Shown here: in pieces, positions 35,517 to 46,967 of the stretch
Numbering within the stretch: position 1 is the stretch's first letter
Layout of the letters: each line of letters begins with the position of its first letter
NCBI GenBank assembly: GCA_014773175.1
Contig: VXCM01001552.1
Location: forward strand, 62,001 to 126,000
DNA length: 64,000 bases
Reading direction: 5' to 3'
From: Lucifuga dentata
Lineage: Eukaryota; Chordata; Actinopteri; Ophidiiformes; Bythitidae
Notes under the pieces: model-generated
Seen by the model: only the letters and a program-made list of their open reading frames with translations
Told to the model about the DNA's origin: nothing
The model's database searches: none
Program-made: the position numbers and the translations under genes

Positions 35517-36430
35517 TATATCCATCCATCCATCCATTATCCTCCGCTCATCCGGGTCCGGGTCGCAGTGGCAGCAGACTAAGCAGACCGGCTCACACTT
35601 CCCTGTCCCTGGCCAGGCCCTCTAACTCCTTCTGGGAGACTCCGAGGCGTTCCCAGGCCAGCCGGGAGATGTAATCCCTCCAGCGTGTCCTGGGTCTTCC
35701 CCGGGGCCTCTTCCCAGTTGGACATGCCTGGAAGACCTCCCTAGGAGTTGACCAGGGGGCATCCTTATTAGGTGCCCAAACCACCTCAACTGACTCCTTT
35801 TGATGTGGAGGAGCAGCGGCTCTACTCCGAGTCCCTCCCGGATGTCCGAGCTTCTCACCCTGTCACTGAGAGTGAGCCCAGACACCCTACGGAGGAACCT
35901 CATTTCTGCTGCTTGTATCCACGATCTTGTCCTTTCGGTCATTACCCAAAGCTCATGACCATAGGTGAGGATAAGAACGTAGATTGATTGGTAAATTGAG
36001 AGCCTTGCCTTCTGGCTCAGCTCCCTCTTCACCACGACGGTCCGGTACAGCGTCCGTAGGACCTCGGACGCTGCACCAATCCGTCTATCAATCTCACGCT
36101 CCATCCTACCCTCACTCGTGAACAAGACCCCGAGATACTTAAACTCCTCCATCTGGGGTAGTGACTCCCCTCTAACCTGGACGGAACAGTCCACCTTTTT
36201 CCTACAGAGCACCATGGTCTCAGACTTGGAGGTGCTGATTCTCATCCCAGTCGCTTCACACTCAGCCTCAAACCTGCTCAGTGCGCATCGAAGGTCATGT
36301 CTGATGAAGCCAGCAGAACCACATCATCTGCAAAAAGCAGAGATGCAATTCTGAGGTCACCGAACTGGACACCCTCCAATCCCTGACTGCGCCTTGAAAT
36401 CCTGTCCATGAAAATCACAAACAGGATTGG
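35517..36430 (-). mobile_element. Rex3-like (RTE clade) LINE, 5'-truncated
   Basis: On the minus strand this is the 3' part of a reverse-transcriptase LINE. It ends in a short 3' UTR ('gacccggacccggatgagcg') and a GATG/GGAT tetranucleotide tail (plus-strand TCCA repeats at 35519-35537), the known signature of fish Rex3 elements, which lack a poly-A tail. The 5' side is cut by a 47-N gap at 36431-36477, so whether the element was truncated at insertion or lost in the gap cannot be told. Rex3 versus another RTE lineage is judged from the tail and protein motif only. Confidence 0.85.
35593..36430 (-). pseudogene. Broken reverse-transcriptase ORF of the Rex3-like LINE
   Basis: Three minus-strand frames make up one degraded protein. 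The first piece has ILFVIFMDRISRR and IASLLFADDVVLLASS; the FADD box (36323-36334) is the catalytic Y/F-ADD of reverse transcriptase. A frameshift near 36280-36300 leads to the second piece (MRISTSKSETMVLC, LGVLFTSEGRMEREIDRRIG, TYGHELWVMTERTRS, LRWFGHLIRMPPG), the thumb and C-terminal region. Another frameshift near 35720-35780 leads to the third (EVFQACPTGKRPRGRPRTRW, then RDYISRLAWERLG), ending at a stop near 35593. The endonuclease domain and N-terminal RT are absent. With at least two frameshifts it cannot encode an active enzyme. Confidence 0.88.
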
Positions 36431-36477
36431 NNNNNNNNNNNNNNNNNNNNNNNNNNNNNNNNNNNNNNNNNNNNNNN
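36431..36477. other. 47-base assembly gap
   Basis: A run of N separating the Rex3-like LINE from a GA microsatellite. The only multi-base gap in the window, located where two repeats meet. Confidence 0.99.
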
Positions 36478-36532
<55 letters not shown>

Positions 36533-36590
36533 TACTGTATATATAGATATATATAGATATAGATATATATACTGTATATAGTGTAGATAC
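36478..36590. repeat. (GA)n and TA-rich compound microsatellite
   Basis: GA run to about 36530, then TATAGA-type repeats. The Leu/Ser and Ile/Tyr minus-strand frames through it, which run across the N gap, are not genes. Confidence 0.9.
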
Positions 36591-37403
36591 AGATACAGAA
36601 ATATGCAGTACCATATATCATTGCAGAAACTAGAACTTCTGAGCTGATTTAGCTGCAGCGTTGAGTAGTGCTGACAGTGAGCAGAACACCACCCAGTCAA
36701 CGCAAACTTTATGAAATGAACAAACAGCAAGCAAGTACTGAAACTTCCCTGTACTTTGATTCAGTTTATGCATGCAGTGTTTTTGTATTGGGAAATTGAA
36801 GGAATATTTGTTTTTATAATGTGACTCACAGGAAAAAAAGGATAACCAAACAAAAAACCTCACTAAGGAAGTCTTAAGACACAAATGAGACATTCCAGCG
36901 TAGGTTGTTTAATTGTACATTTACATTTCTCTTCGCTGCTTTTGCCAAACGTCTTGAGATATTTGGCAACAGCAATGATGGATTTTCCCCGTCTAACGTG
37001 CAGCATTGTAGCGTAATGTTTCACGGCCGTGTTTAGAAAGCAGAATCATTGTGAAACTGAGAATAACTCCACATGCAGTCACATTAGCCTTGGAATGCTA
37101 TGAAAACACACTGAGCAACACTAAACTACAGCAGTGCATGAATCTGTGTGCATGATTGTATTTATGAGTGCATGCGTTGTCTGTATGCATGAATCTAAAC
37201 ATGTGTGGCTTTGTATATGTCCCAGTCTTACCCAATATAAACGTCTCTAATGTAAATATGAGCAGATAACAGAGAAATAAACAGCACTTAGTACCAACAG
37301 CATTCAAGTGTGTTTGAGATGCACTTACATAATGTCCACGTTCTGACAAGGTTTATTTAACTTGGGTATTTCATATGGATCCAGAAAATATGATACTATT
37401 CAT
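36591..37403. other. Stretch without recognised gene
   Basis: Unique-looking DNA between the GA/TA repeat and the first AGGGGACAT MITE. Anonymous minus-strand frames only. Confidence 0.6.
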
Positions 37404-37407
37404 TTAA

Positions 37408-37913
37408 AGGGGACATGCTACATTTTTTTTTGTCATTTCCCCTCATTTTTATACCGTTAATATAGGATGTAGTATGTGTTGAACATTTTCAAAGTTGCAA
37501 AACTTGAGGTTCACTCTTACAGAAATGCATCCATTAAGACAAACATATACGTCCTGAACTGCTCTGAAAGCTTTTTTGTTAGTCCTTTACTTCTGTAACA
37601 TGTCTACATCAACGTGACACACATCTGCCTGCTCACCTGGTAAGACATACCCACAATGTATGAGGCTAGCGAGCGTTTGACCAGCATCTCACAGTCAGTG
37701 GGTGTGGCCAGATCCGGCCCGGCACAGCTGGTTAATCAGAACAGTGCAGGCTTTTTAGAAGGAGGGGCATGTTTTCGCTCAGTGTGCACAGTGCTGCGGC
37801 AACAAGAAGTGGATCAGTGTGTTTTTTGCATATGAAAGCATTGCAAAGGCTTAAGGCTTCAACGTGGACCCCTACATGAAAATCAGAACATTGAAATCTG
37901 TGTAATATGTCCT
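37408..37913 (+). mobile_element. Second TTAA-flanked MITE family (AGGGGACAT), copy 1
   Basis: A 506-bp copy with left tip AGGGGACATGC after TTAA (37404-37407) and right tip 'aatatgtcct' before TTAA (37914-37917). Interior words include 'caaagttgcaaaacttgag', 'cggcacagctggttaatcag' and 'cactcagtgtgcacag'. It has no coding capacity. The tip shares TTAAAGG with the AGGACC family, but the interiors are unrelated. Confidence 0.8.
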
Positions 37914-37917
37914 TTAA

Positions 37918-38250
37918 TTCCTACCAAAATGGCAGTACAAGCTATTTGTTTTGGCTATGTCATGCAAAGTAAGAGAATGACAAAGATTTGTGGTGTAAGT
38001 AAAATATTAGATTTACAAAATGTATTGTCATTAAAATATAGTGTTTAAATGATCTGTATGCCTATACAGATATGCTATCATTTTAATGCAGCTAGAGGAA
38101 GCACACAATGATGCAATAAACAGTGCAGAATGTGTTGCTCATAAATATGAAGACAAATGTGTTGCTGGTTTGCTGGCTACATAAAGTCAATGATCATTCA
38201 CATATTTAAAGCTCTCATCTAAAATCAAACCCTGCATTATTCTCCTAGTC
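37918..38250 (+). repeat. Duplicated flank, copy 1 (pairs with 40323-40620)
   Basis: Sequence just right of MITE copy 1 is homologous in the same order and orientation to sequence just right of MITE copy 2. Shared words: 'aatatagtg', 'tgcagc.agaggaag', 'catatttaaa.ct'. Divergence is substantial. Either the block was duplicated locally or this is part of a larger unrecognised element. Confidence 0.65.
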
Positions 38251-39904
38251 CACAATGTTGAAGTTACCATACTTGATATATTGACCTTAACATGACATGG
38301 ATTTCATCAGTGGTAATTATTCCAAGATGATTTTTAAGAACAGCCTATGCTGAGAGATGTCTAATGGACTGAAGGAAGGGCTTAGGGGCACACTATATTT
38401 TTATGAGGTTTAAATGAGGATGTAAGCCAAACTCCTTCCCGCATTCCTGCCAGTAATACAGCAGACGCCTCTCTGACTCACAGATGGACCTTCTACTCAT
38501 AGTGCTTCCTGCATGCATTGACAGGTGCACGCATGCACGTCTGCACACACAGACACACATACCCACAAACCTTAATGCAGACCCAAGGCCTGTATTACAG
38601 TATATGTGCACTCACACCCACTCAAATGCACCCATTGACCAATAAGGCGAGTTCAGCTGTTGCACACAACCTCACCCAGTAGCATGCCAGGCAGATTCAG
38701 AAAGGCATTCCAGTCCTCCCAGTCACTCCTTGGATTCCTCCAGAGACTTACTCAGCTTAGCCACCCAACCCCATGGAAGTGGGTCATCAATATCCACAAA
38801 TCCCCCATCACCGAGTGGAATCCAGGGTCCATACATGCATAAAGAAGAGTGTCAGACACACCCATTTCCCTCATCTGCACCCCTCTGTGTGTCATGATTT
38901 TAATGGCAACAACGTGTGGATGAATGAGAGGAGGGTTCCTGGACTCACGGAGAGGAACAGAGCTCTCTTAACTCCTGCATGAGTCAACCTCATGCGTAAA
39001 AAAGCTCAGGCCTCGGCTGTTTTGCATTTGACACGTTATAAAAGTATCTTTGCTTCACACACACCACAAACATTTCAGCAGATCAGTGGCGGATATTCAG
39101 AAGCGAAACTGAAATGCAGCATGGCTGGTGTGATATTCTATCCAGGTGGAAAGATTGTGACAGCAGTAATCAGAGGCAACAGCTCCGGGACAGCATGGCT
39201 ACATTTGCCAGGTCCACATGCCTTCTCCTCTTACCGCTGGGCCCGGGTTCAGTAACGCAGGCAATGCTTTGATGCTGAAACGCAGTTGCTATAAATGATA
39301 GTGACAACGACTCCCCGAAATCCTGTCAGCCCTTGGCGTTGGCAGGTACAAGTAGCAGCTATAGTATTACACTGCTACACACCTGATCCTGTGCTCATTG
39401 ACTGAAAGAGGATAATGCTAATGCCTGCCACAGTGCAGTTACTAAGGGCCATAATAGGTAGAGTCTATTTTTAAGGAACGAGAGACCAAGAGTCTGCAGA
39501 GCAAAACTGAGATGTTTATATAGAATCAAAGATACTGTAGGACAGCTTGTGTTCCTCTGTATGTCTCACTAAATTTGAGTTCATACACTGTATGTACCAA
39601 TATGCTTGGCGCTTAGGGGGCCATGTGCAACAGATCAGTGATGTGTGTTTTGATCTGCTCTCTTGTGTTGCGGAGGGGCCACTTCCACAGGGAAACATGA
39701 TCTACTTAGTGTAGGTTTCATGGACAAACAACAGATTGCAGCTCTTTCTCAAACATTCATCCCTGTGAGGGCGCTGAATGCCTTAGCTTTTCTTCCTCAT
39801 AAATATGAGGCGGCAAGCTGATCCAAGGTCTGCGCAACAATCACCCTGAAGAGCAAAACAAAATATATTGCATTATTCCAGCACCTTCAGTGTCTGACAG
39901 TGAG
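38251..39904. other. Stretch without recognised gene
   Basis: Contains a loosely CA-rich section at about 38525-38620. Plus-strand frames at 38660-39255 have no recognisable domain. No recurring repeat was detected. Confidence 0.6.
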
Positions 39905-40318
39905 TGTTGTCAAAGTTGCAAAAGTTGAGGCTCATGCCAAAAGAAATCCAGTAAGTCAGACCTGAGCAGTCCCAAACACTTTGTTTTTATACATCCTTTA
40001 CTTTTGTAACATGTTGACATCAACATGTAACACACCTGGTTAGACACACACCCCTGAAGTATGAGGTTAGCAAGCGTTTGCCCAGCTTTCAGCTCAGGCC
40101 AGATACACTCCAATCAGACCAGAACAGACATTTCTGGAGGGGGGTCTTAAAGGGACAGAACCTAAAATGGCCTGTTTTTACTGAGTGTGCACAGTAGTGC
40201 TGCATTAAGGGATCATTTTTTTTTTTTTTTTTTTTTGGCACATTAAAATATTGCAAAGACCATTCAAAATGGAGCCATAAATGACAACAAAAATATGGGA
40301 ATCTGTGGAATATGTCCC
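39905..40318 (+). mobile_element. AGGGGACAT MITE family, copy 2 (left-truncated)
   Basis: Begins inside the element ('caaagttgcaaaagttgagg') and runs to the right tip 'aatatgtccc' followed by CTAA, one change from TTAA. It shares 'taacatgttgacatcaacat', 'gcaagcgtttg' and 'actgagtgtgcacagt' with copy 1. A T-run of about 22 at 40217-40238 is private to this copy. Confidence 0.75.
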
Positions 40319-40322
40319 CTAA

Positions 40323-40620
40323 TTTCTAGCAAAAGGAAGAAATAAGTGTTACATTACGTAAGTACAAGATTAGATTAAAAGTAGTGTATCATCCCCCAAA
40401 TATAGTGGTTAAGTGAGCTGTATTCCTATAGAGATATGCAACAATTTCAATGCAGCCAGAGGAAGAAACTCACAATAAAACAAACAGTACAGAATGATTG
40501 GCTGATCTCTGCAAAGATGAATATACGATTTATTCGCTGGTACATGAAATCAGTCATCATTCACATATTTAAATCTTTCATCTCAAAACCCTTCATGTTT
40601 TACATATCAGGCCATTTCAG
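40323..40620 (+). repeat. Duplicated flank, copy 2 (pairs with 37918-38250)
   Basis: Matches the right flank of MITE copy 1 in order: 'aatatagtggttaagtgagc', then 'tgcagccagaggaag', 'caaacagtacagaatg' and 'cattcacatatttaaat'. Collinearity beyond the element tip argues for duplication of the whole block rather than two independent MITE insertions. Confidence 0.65.
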
Positions 40621-41184
40621 ACCAAAAGTTGCATAAATGTAAATGAAGGTTTGCTGACTTTTAAAATATACAGACAATGACTGCACCTTAAATCTACCCT
40701 AAAACAGTTTAACACACTGAGAACAGCCAGCGTTGATGTGATCTTGACATGATGTCAAGTTATTTCGAGCAAAAACTGAGTTTTGGTAATATGGGAGGTT
40801 ATATTTTGGTTTCAGAGGCTTTGTCATTCTATTGTGAGCTAGAATGTTTTTCTTCCAAGAAAATCTGATATAAATCAGTTACTGAGTGTTTTGTATAATT
40901 ATTTGGATTATTTTTATATGTGGTTAGATGGAGAAACCACTGGTTCCTGTTGTCGCAACAGCATACAGAAAGTAGCTAATTCAGGCCATTTTGACCCACA
41001 TCTAGTTTGCATTCAAATACAGACTTAAATATAGATATTATGAGATTACTACAGATACATATATTTTTGCTTTACACATCCACCTTTGAGTGAAAGCAGC
41101 ATGCTGAAGGTTCTTCTCTGGAGGTTGTTAAAAGTCATCCGATGTGCACGAAATGACAAACTGTAGTAAAGTAAAAGAGGCACA
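40621..41184. other. Stretch without recognised gene
   Basis: AT-rich spacer between the second and third AGGGGACAT MITE copies. Nothing recognisable is seen. Confidence 0.6.
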
Positions 41185-41188
41185 TTAA

Positions 41189-41535
41189 AGGGGACATATG
41201 CTTTTGTTATTTTATTTCATTTTAATGTGGTGGTGAGAAAATGTTAAACATTCTTTAACTTGCAAAACTAAATAGATAATGCCAATAGAAATGCTTAGAT
41301 CAGGAAATACCTTGAAAGCTTCATCTTTGCTAGTCGTTTATTAGTAAGGTTTAGGCCAGCAAACATGTTTTGCAGTCTGTGGGTTGCCTACTCAGGCCTG
41401 GCACAGCTGGCCAATCAGAACAGAGTATGCTCCGGGAGGGGGACAGTGCCTAAATTAGCCTGTTTTCACTCAGTGTGCACAGCTGGGCTGCAGCAATAGG
41501 AGAGGCCAAAATTTGTTCTTCCAATTTTGCAAAGA
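41189..41535 (+). mobile_element. AGGGGACAT MITE family, copy 3 (right-truncated)
   Basis: The left tip AGGGGACATATGC follows TTAA (41185-41188). The interior 'ggcctggcacagctggccaa' and 'cactcagtgtgcacag' match copies 1 and 2. Homology fades near 41535 and no right tip was found. All three copies share orientation within 4.1 kb. Confidence 0.75.
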
Positions 41536-41717
41536 ATCATCAGCTGAGATGTTTTCACCAGGGTACAGCTTTTGAAATATTTATTTTTCATGTGTGAAAT
41601 AGTTTCCATAATCCTTTCTAAGCAAAAACACTGAGTGGCATTTTTCTAGAATTCAAAATAAAAAATTTTGCAATATTTTCTCAAACTGAAACTAATAACA
41701 AGTTTCCAGTTTAAATC

Positions 41718-41768
41718 TTTTTTTTTTTTTTTTTTNTTTTTTTTTTTTTTTTGTTTTTGTTTTTTTTT
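41718..41768. repeat. Poly-T tract with N
   Basis: About 45 T with a few G interruptions near the end and an N at 41736. Confidence 0.9.
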
Positions 41769-42070
41769 TGGACTGCTGTCCAAAATAAGAGAGACTTAAC
41801 GTTGCAGTTGACTTAAGGTTTTAAAACAAAGACACAGAAACCTGAATTTCATGACCCAGTTTTTCATAATCCAAACAGGAAGGACAAAAAGACCAAAAGT
41901 TTTAAATTAGGCCAAGCTAAGTCATGCCCAAATTCCTAATTTATGAAACGCTCCAAGACTGAATGGAAACAGCATGTGGACTGATCCCAGTTTGAGCATC
42001 ACAGATGCCATGTGTGTTGTGCAACCGAATTATCCCCATACACACATACTTATATATATAACTGCATATC

Positions 42071-42230
42071 GTGTTCAGGATTGAGCCCCCAATGTGTGTT
42101 TTTTGCACCTCTGTATGGTTTTCCTCTGGGTGTTCCCATTTCCTCCCACAATCCACACACAGGTTAAGTGAACAGGAAACTCTAAATTGTCCCGTAGGTG
42201 CGAGCGTGAGTGTGAGCTGAGCCTGTGAAG
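42071..42230 (+). mobile_element. SINE-like fragment, copy 3 (degenerate)
   Basis: Preserves the central block order of the tRNA-headed SINE: 'tttcctcccacaatccacac', 'aggttaagtgaacaggaaac', 'tctaaattgtcccgtaggtg'. The tRNA-like head and 3' end are not recognisable. Confidence 0.5.
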
Positions 42231-42917
42231 GTCACATTAGAAAGGTCAAATCAGGTCTGACAGATTTCTTTGCAGTAAATCATTCAATACTTTTCAGAGA
42301 ACTTTACACCACGATCTAATATTAACAAACACTGCGGCACACGTTCGTCAGCGATGCGGCCTTGGTGAGGGAATAACTGTGATTCCAGTAAGAGTTTCGA
42401 AACCACCTGCTGCTGCCAGATATGCGACCTCCAGGGACAGCTGTGTGAATGCGTGTGCATATCTGCGTGCAAGCGTGTGTGCACGTGTATGCATAGTTGT
42501 GCACATCAATTTATGTTTGCGTGCATGCATGTGCACTTGCACGCATGTGTGTGCTTTTTGTTTGCGTCAGTGCATCCAGCTCATGCATTCCTGTTGAATA
42601 GAGTCAGAGCTTTGGAAGAGACCCTTCTGCCTGGACCGCTGAGTGTGTCAGGACTGTGAGGGAAACGAGAGGAAAAAGAAGAGAGTGAGCAAGGCCACAC
42701 ACACACATCTATAGGACCATGTGGTGATTGTCACTCTACACCTGTCAAAATGGAACCATGAGTATACACACACAATCCAAAGCTTCCCTGCAAACTACAC
42801 ACACCAAAAATCAAAGCTTCCCTGAAAACTTTTTGCTGGATCTTGGATGCTGTTTACAGCTCTGCTTCACATACATACATACATGCACAGGTGAACATGA
42901 ACACACACACACATACA

Positions 42918-42947
42918 CCCCCCCCCCCCCCCCCCNCCCCCCCCCCC
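42918..42947. repeat. Poly-C tract with N
   Basis: About 29 C with an N at 42936, directly after a CA run. Long C homopolymers are prone to length error. Confidence 0.9.
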
Positions 42948-43111
42948 GCCAAGGACCCCCACTTCTAAGCTCTAAAGGCTGCTTTTGGAAACTTCATTCT
43001 GATCTCTGTTCTCCAAGCAGCATTGGTCTTCCCCCATCCAGAAAGCCTCTCTGGGAGGCCTGATTACATGGAGGCTTAGAGGTGGATAAGAAGCTTGATC
43101 TCTGCTATTGC

Positions 43112-43112
<1 letters not shown>

Positions 43113-43171
<59 letters not shown>
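43113..43171. repeat. (GT)n microsatellite
   Basis: About 29 perfect GT units. Confidence 0.95.
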
Positions 43172-43172
<1 letters not shown>

Positions 43173-45900
43173 CACATGTGTGTGTGTGGTAACCCGCTAC
43201 GTTGGTATCCACATACGTTTATAATACCTGGATTAGCATATGAATGATGGATTCAGTTGGGCGTGGAGGATTTTGTATGTCGACATTTATCATTGTTATT
43301 ATTTTCAGCTGACCTAGAAAGCGAACATCCAAGATGAGGAAAGCCGAGCGGGTTTAATCCGATCTGTGCCGACATGGAACGTTTCTGATTCTGGTCTCCA
43401 TGAATCAGAGTGTTCCATGATGTTTAAGTTCTTCAGAGCGGTACAGCCTGTGCTCGAACCCAGTGGCATTAGCACAGCGTTGGTGTTTAAAGCAGCACAC
43501 TTCTTTACTTATCTGGAAAGTAAACAGTGATGTCTCAGCATAAAGTGAACTTCTGAACTCTTTTCACCTTCAGCTTCACATCCGTCCGCCCATCCCCCAC
43601 CCTGGCTTCCTACCTGGTGGGCGACTTTCCAACATCAAAATCATTTTGCCATAACCACAGCCCAGCAGCAAGTCCCCTTCCCAGGAGTCCCTGTCTTTCA
43701 TCTCCATGCTGTTGAACTCACGCAGACAGAACAGAACAGGTTTCTGCTTCATGTTTTTTATAACCTGAATCTCGCAATATCAGTCTAGGCCTTTGCATAA
43801 TTCTGTTTTATATATATATGAGCATTACCCCAAACACAAAATGAGTTAAAGCCAAAGTGGCAGCATCGCAAAAACTTTGTAACTACACGTAACAGCATTA
43901 CATCATGTTGTTTTACATACAAGGGCAATATTCCAACCTCTAACCCCTATCTGCTTTATCCTATTTGCTGAATAAACGTAGGCTGTAATTCAATGGAGAT
44001 AATTGGCACATGTTGATTTCTTTACTTCACCCTTCTGGTGGAACCATGTGACCTTCGACCACAGAACAGAGCAGAATTCAGGAAAAGGGACCGTATATTC
44101 TGCGTGCTACAAGGCTAATCTTATGACTCTGGGCATGAGGTTCGTAGCGGGCATTACATCATCTAATTAATGTGCGCTAAACTATGCTGTACGTGCACTA
44201 ATGTGACAGCTTGACGACCGTTTTCACGTTGGCGTGTGAGAGGCCGAGCCAAGCAGGCCTGGGTGTGTCGGATGGATGGAGGCCAGAAGAATAAAAAAAG
44301 ACCCTCGCAGCAACAGCTTCTACTCAGTTCACTTACAAAACAAGCTTGCAAAACACGCAACCGTTAATGCTGTTTAAGTGTTTCATTTGAGCGTCCTAAC
44401 CCAATAAATAGCAAGTATGGTAAGAGGATTTTTTTTTTTTTCACCCATACTGTTCTCCTGGTGATTTACGCCGCAAAAATGTTTTATGGAGCTCATCTTA
44501 AACTTGCAGTTCAATTCAAAACAACTTCCACTTGGATGGAAAACAGATTTCTGTTTTTTGGAAGTGAATTACTTACTACTCCCTTTCCCTTTTCTCCCTC
44601 TCTCCTCCATCTACTCCCCTAACCCCTCAACTCCTCCAAACCTACTTATACCCCATGTCCTTTGACTCCCATTTTTCCCCTCTCTCCCTCACGACCTTTC
44701 CCTCTCTGTGCACCAGTATTCTGGAAAGATTGCCACCATATGTTTCAGAGATGGATCCGCAGTATGTCTGGCTCCGGTGCCTCTGGCTGAGATACTCACT
44801 GGGCCTCTTTGGGCTCGGTAACCTTGGCAACTCCCACCGCTCAGCGCTTTACCTTTACATCAACATGGCACCAGGCCCACAACAACCAGAGATCTCTGCT
44901 TTCTGTCTCTTCACCTCATCCATCCCCCCATCCAACTTTCTGCCATCTCTCCATTTCTACCCATCCTCATCCCTCCATTCTCTCCTGTTACCTCCTCTCC
45001 TCTACCCCTCACTGTAAACATCGCTTCCTCGGTCTTCATCCCCGCGCAGAAAATTCCAAACTCTAATTTCATATCCAAATGTTTATCGTTTTCAAATTCT
45101 GATCTTACATCAAGCCAACTGCAAATGTTTATTCGTTGACAGTAAAAGGAAAGAAAATAAACCCATGACAGGATAGAGTTACAAGAAAGCCAGATCCTGG
45201 GTTCAGAGATGTGAAATAAAGACAGCGTGTGTGATGATGTGTGTGTGTGCGAGCCCAGGATGTGCGGGAGTTTGGGGGGTAAGAACTGTCAGATTCAACT
45301 TAAATCTGTGACCAAAATTGATTTCTTAAATGCACAAAGATCCATCAAAACACCCAGGCTTTATGGATCCACGTGATAAGTTCAGAGCTGTGTTGTATAA
45401 ATGAAAGCAAAATCAGACATATGAGTGGGTGTATTTTCTGGAAAAACACAAAGTATTGGTCAATACTTGAGGCTTGTGCCCCCCCCACCCTCACTCTCCT
45501 GCAGAGCAAAGGACCAACAACTGCACATTTTAGCAGCATCAGCATAAACAGGATTAGTTTTTTCTGTTTTATCTGCTCCTCCTGGTCTGAAGGATGCCAT
45601 CTCTATTAAAAACGGCAAATGGAGTCACATGATTGATAAATGCTGAGCTGTGATTCCTGCAGGATGAGTCGGTGATAAATGTCAGAGTTCTGTGCAGGTC
45701 CCCAATTTATACATTTTGTATTCTTCAGCAAATATGGGTTGGTATAAAGTTCTAAGATTCCTAATGTGTGTGTGTATTGTATTGTTTCAGTTCCTGGTTT
45801 GAATTAAAGACTTCCCGACACAATTGAAACAGTATATAGCTCTTGGCTATGGGGACTGGAACACATCTCTGGTATTGGTTTGAACAACACAGACACACGA

Positions 45901-45922
45901 CGCACACACACACACACACACG
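45901..45922. repeat. (CA)n microsatellite
   Basis: Short CA run preceded and followed by CG-interrupted CA. Confidence 0.9.
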
Positions 45923-46967
45923 CAAACATACATGCACCCGCAAGGCCATGGAACATTGGGATTATATTTTACAGCTGACTGGATTTACTGCTTGCTCGTG
46001 TCCAAAAAGAACAAAGACAGAAATTTGAATAAGAGCACCTAATTTAACAACAGATTCAATCTAAAAAGTGACTTTTATGTCCGATGAACTTGAATCCAGT
46101 TTTTTTTTTTTCATCTTTCAAATTTCATATCAAATGTCAAACAAAGTTATGAAATTTAAGCTTGTTTGCATGATGTTGCTCATTCCCAGACCCAACAGTT
46201 CTTTTATGGGGATGTCCCTGTCATCTTTCAGCTGCTACAGAGGCATTATTAGCAGTTAGCAAGCAACTAACAAGGTGAAATGGTATTTTTAAAATAAGCT
46301 GATACAAAGACAAGAAAGGTGGACTGTGAAAATCATGTTTTCATGTGTTTTATGTGTTCGTTCTATAAGGGAAGGACATCAAACCAAAATGATGACATCA
46401 AACATGCCCATTTGGACAAAACCAAACAGAAGCTACAGATGCCGTCTGCCTGCAGAAAGTGGTTCTTTAAATTCTCACCAGCAGACAGCTGTGAATCAGC
46501 ATTTTCAGCTATAAACACTGAAGAACTCAGACTGCAGCAAACCCATTCTTACATTGGTGTCTCCTACACATCATCACAGCTTTTGTGTGGGGGAGGCCAT
46601 GTTATTGTGTTGTAGAAGGATTTGTGGTTCAGGCTTTAGATGGCTTTTTGCACTGTAACACTGATTAACTGATGGAAAGCTTCCTATTGTAGACAACATA
46701 CTTGTATTCTGCAGGAGCCACTTGACTAGCATCCTGCTCTGGAGTTTGCTGCTCCAGAAGTTGTCATTTTGTGCTAACGTTTATGGACTTGGTTACTCAA
46801 GAAGGTGTCGCTTCTACTACTAAAGCATTCATGCTTGCTGTGTTCATAGTTATGGAACTTTTGGAGCTGAAATATCATTCTCTTAATCCATCCTTCCCAG
46901 ACCTTTGATGCTGGAAATTTGGTAAGTGGACTTGCAAGATTTGTACATGGGTACCCCTATAGTTTAA

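Larger units (their letters stand above)
41536..46963. other. Mostly unique stretch with simple repeats
   Basis: Holds poly-T with N (41718-41768), a SINE-like fragment, poly-C with N (42918-42947), a long GT array (43113-43171), pyrimidine-rich blocks (44581-44710 and 44910-45010) and a CA run (45901-45922). One weak exon-like segment (44717-44817) is treated as a finding. No gene could be assigned. Confidence 0.55.

Noticed and set aside
36278..36730. 150-codon minus-strand frame taken as one protein
   Set aside because: It spans the 47-N gap and the GA/TA microsatellite. Only the part at 36278-36430 (LINE reverse transcriptase) is meaningful.
44655..45017. 120-codon plus-strand frame as a complete gene
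   Set aside because: Both ends are pyrimidine-rich low-complexity sequence (Ser/Leu/Pro-rich). Only the central 101 bp with splice-like borders was kept, as a weak finding.
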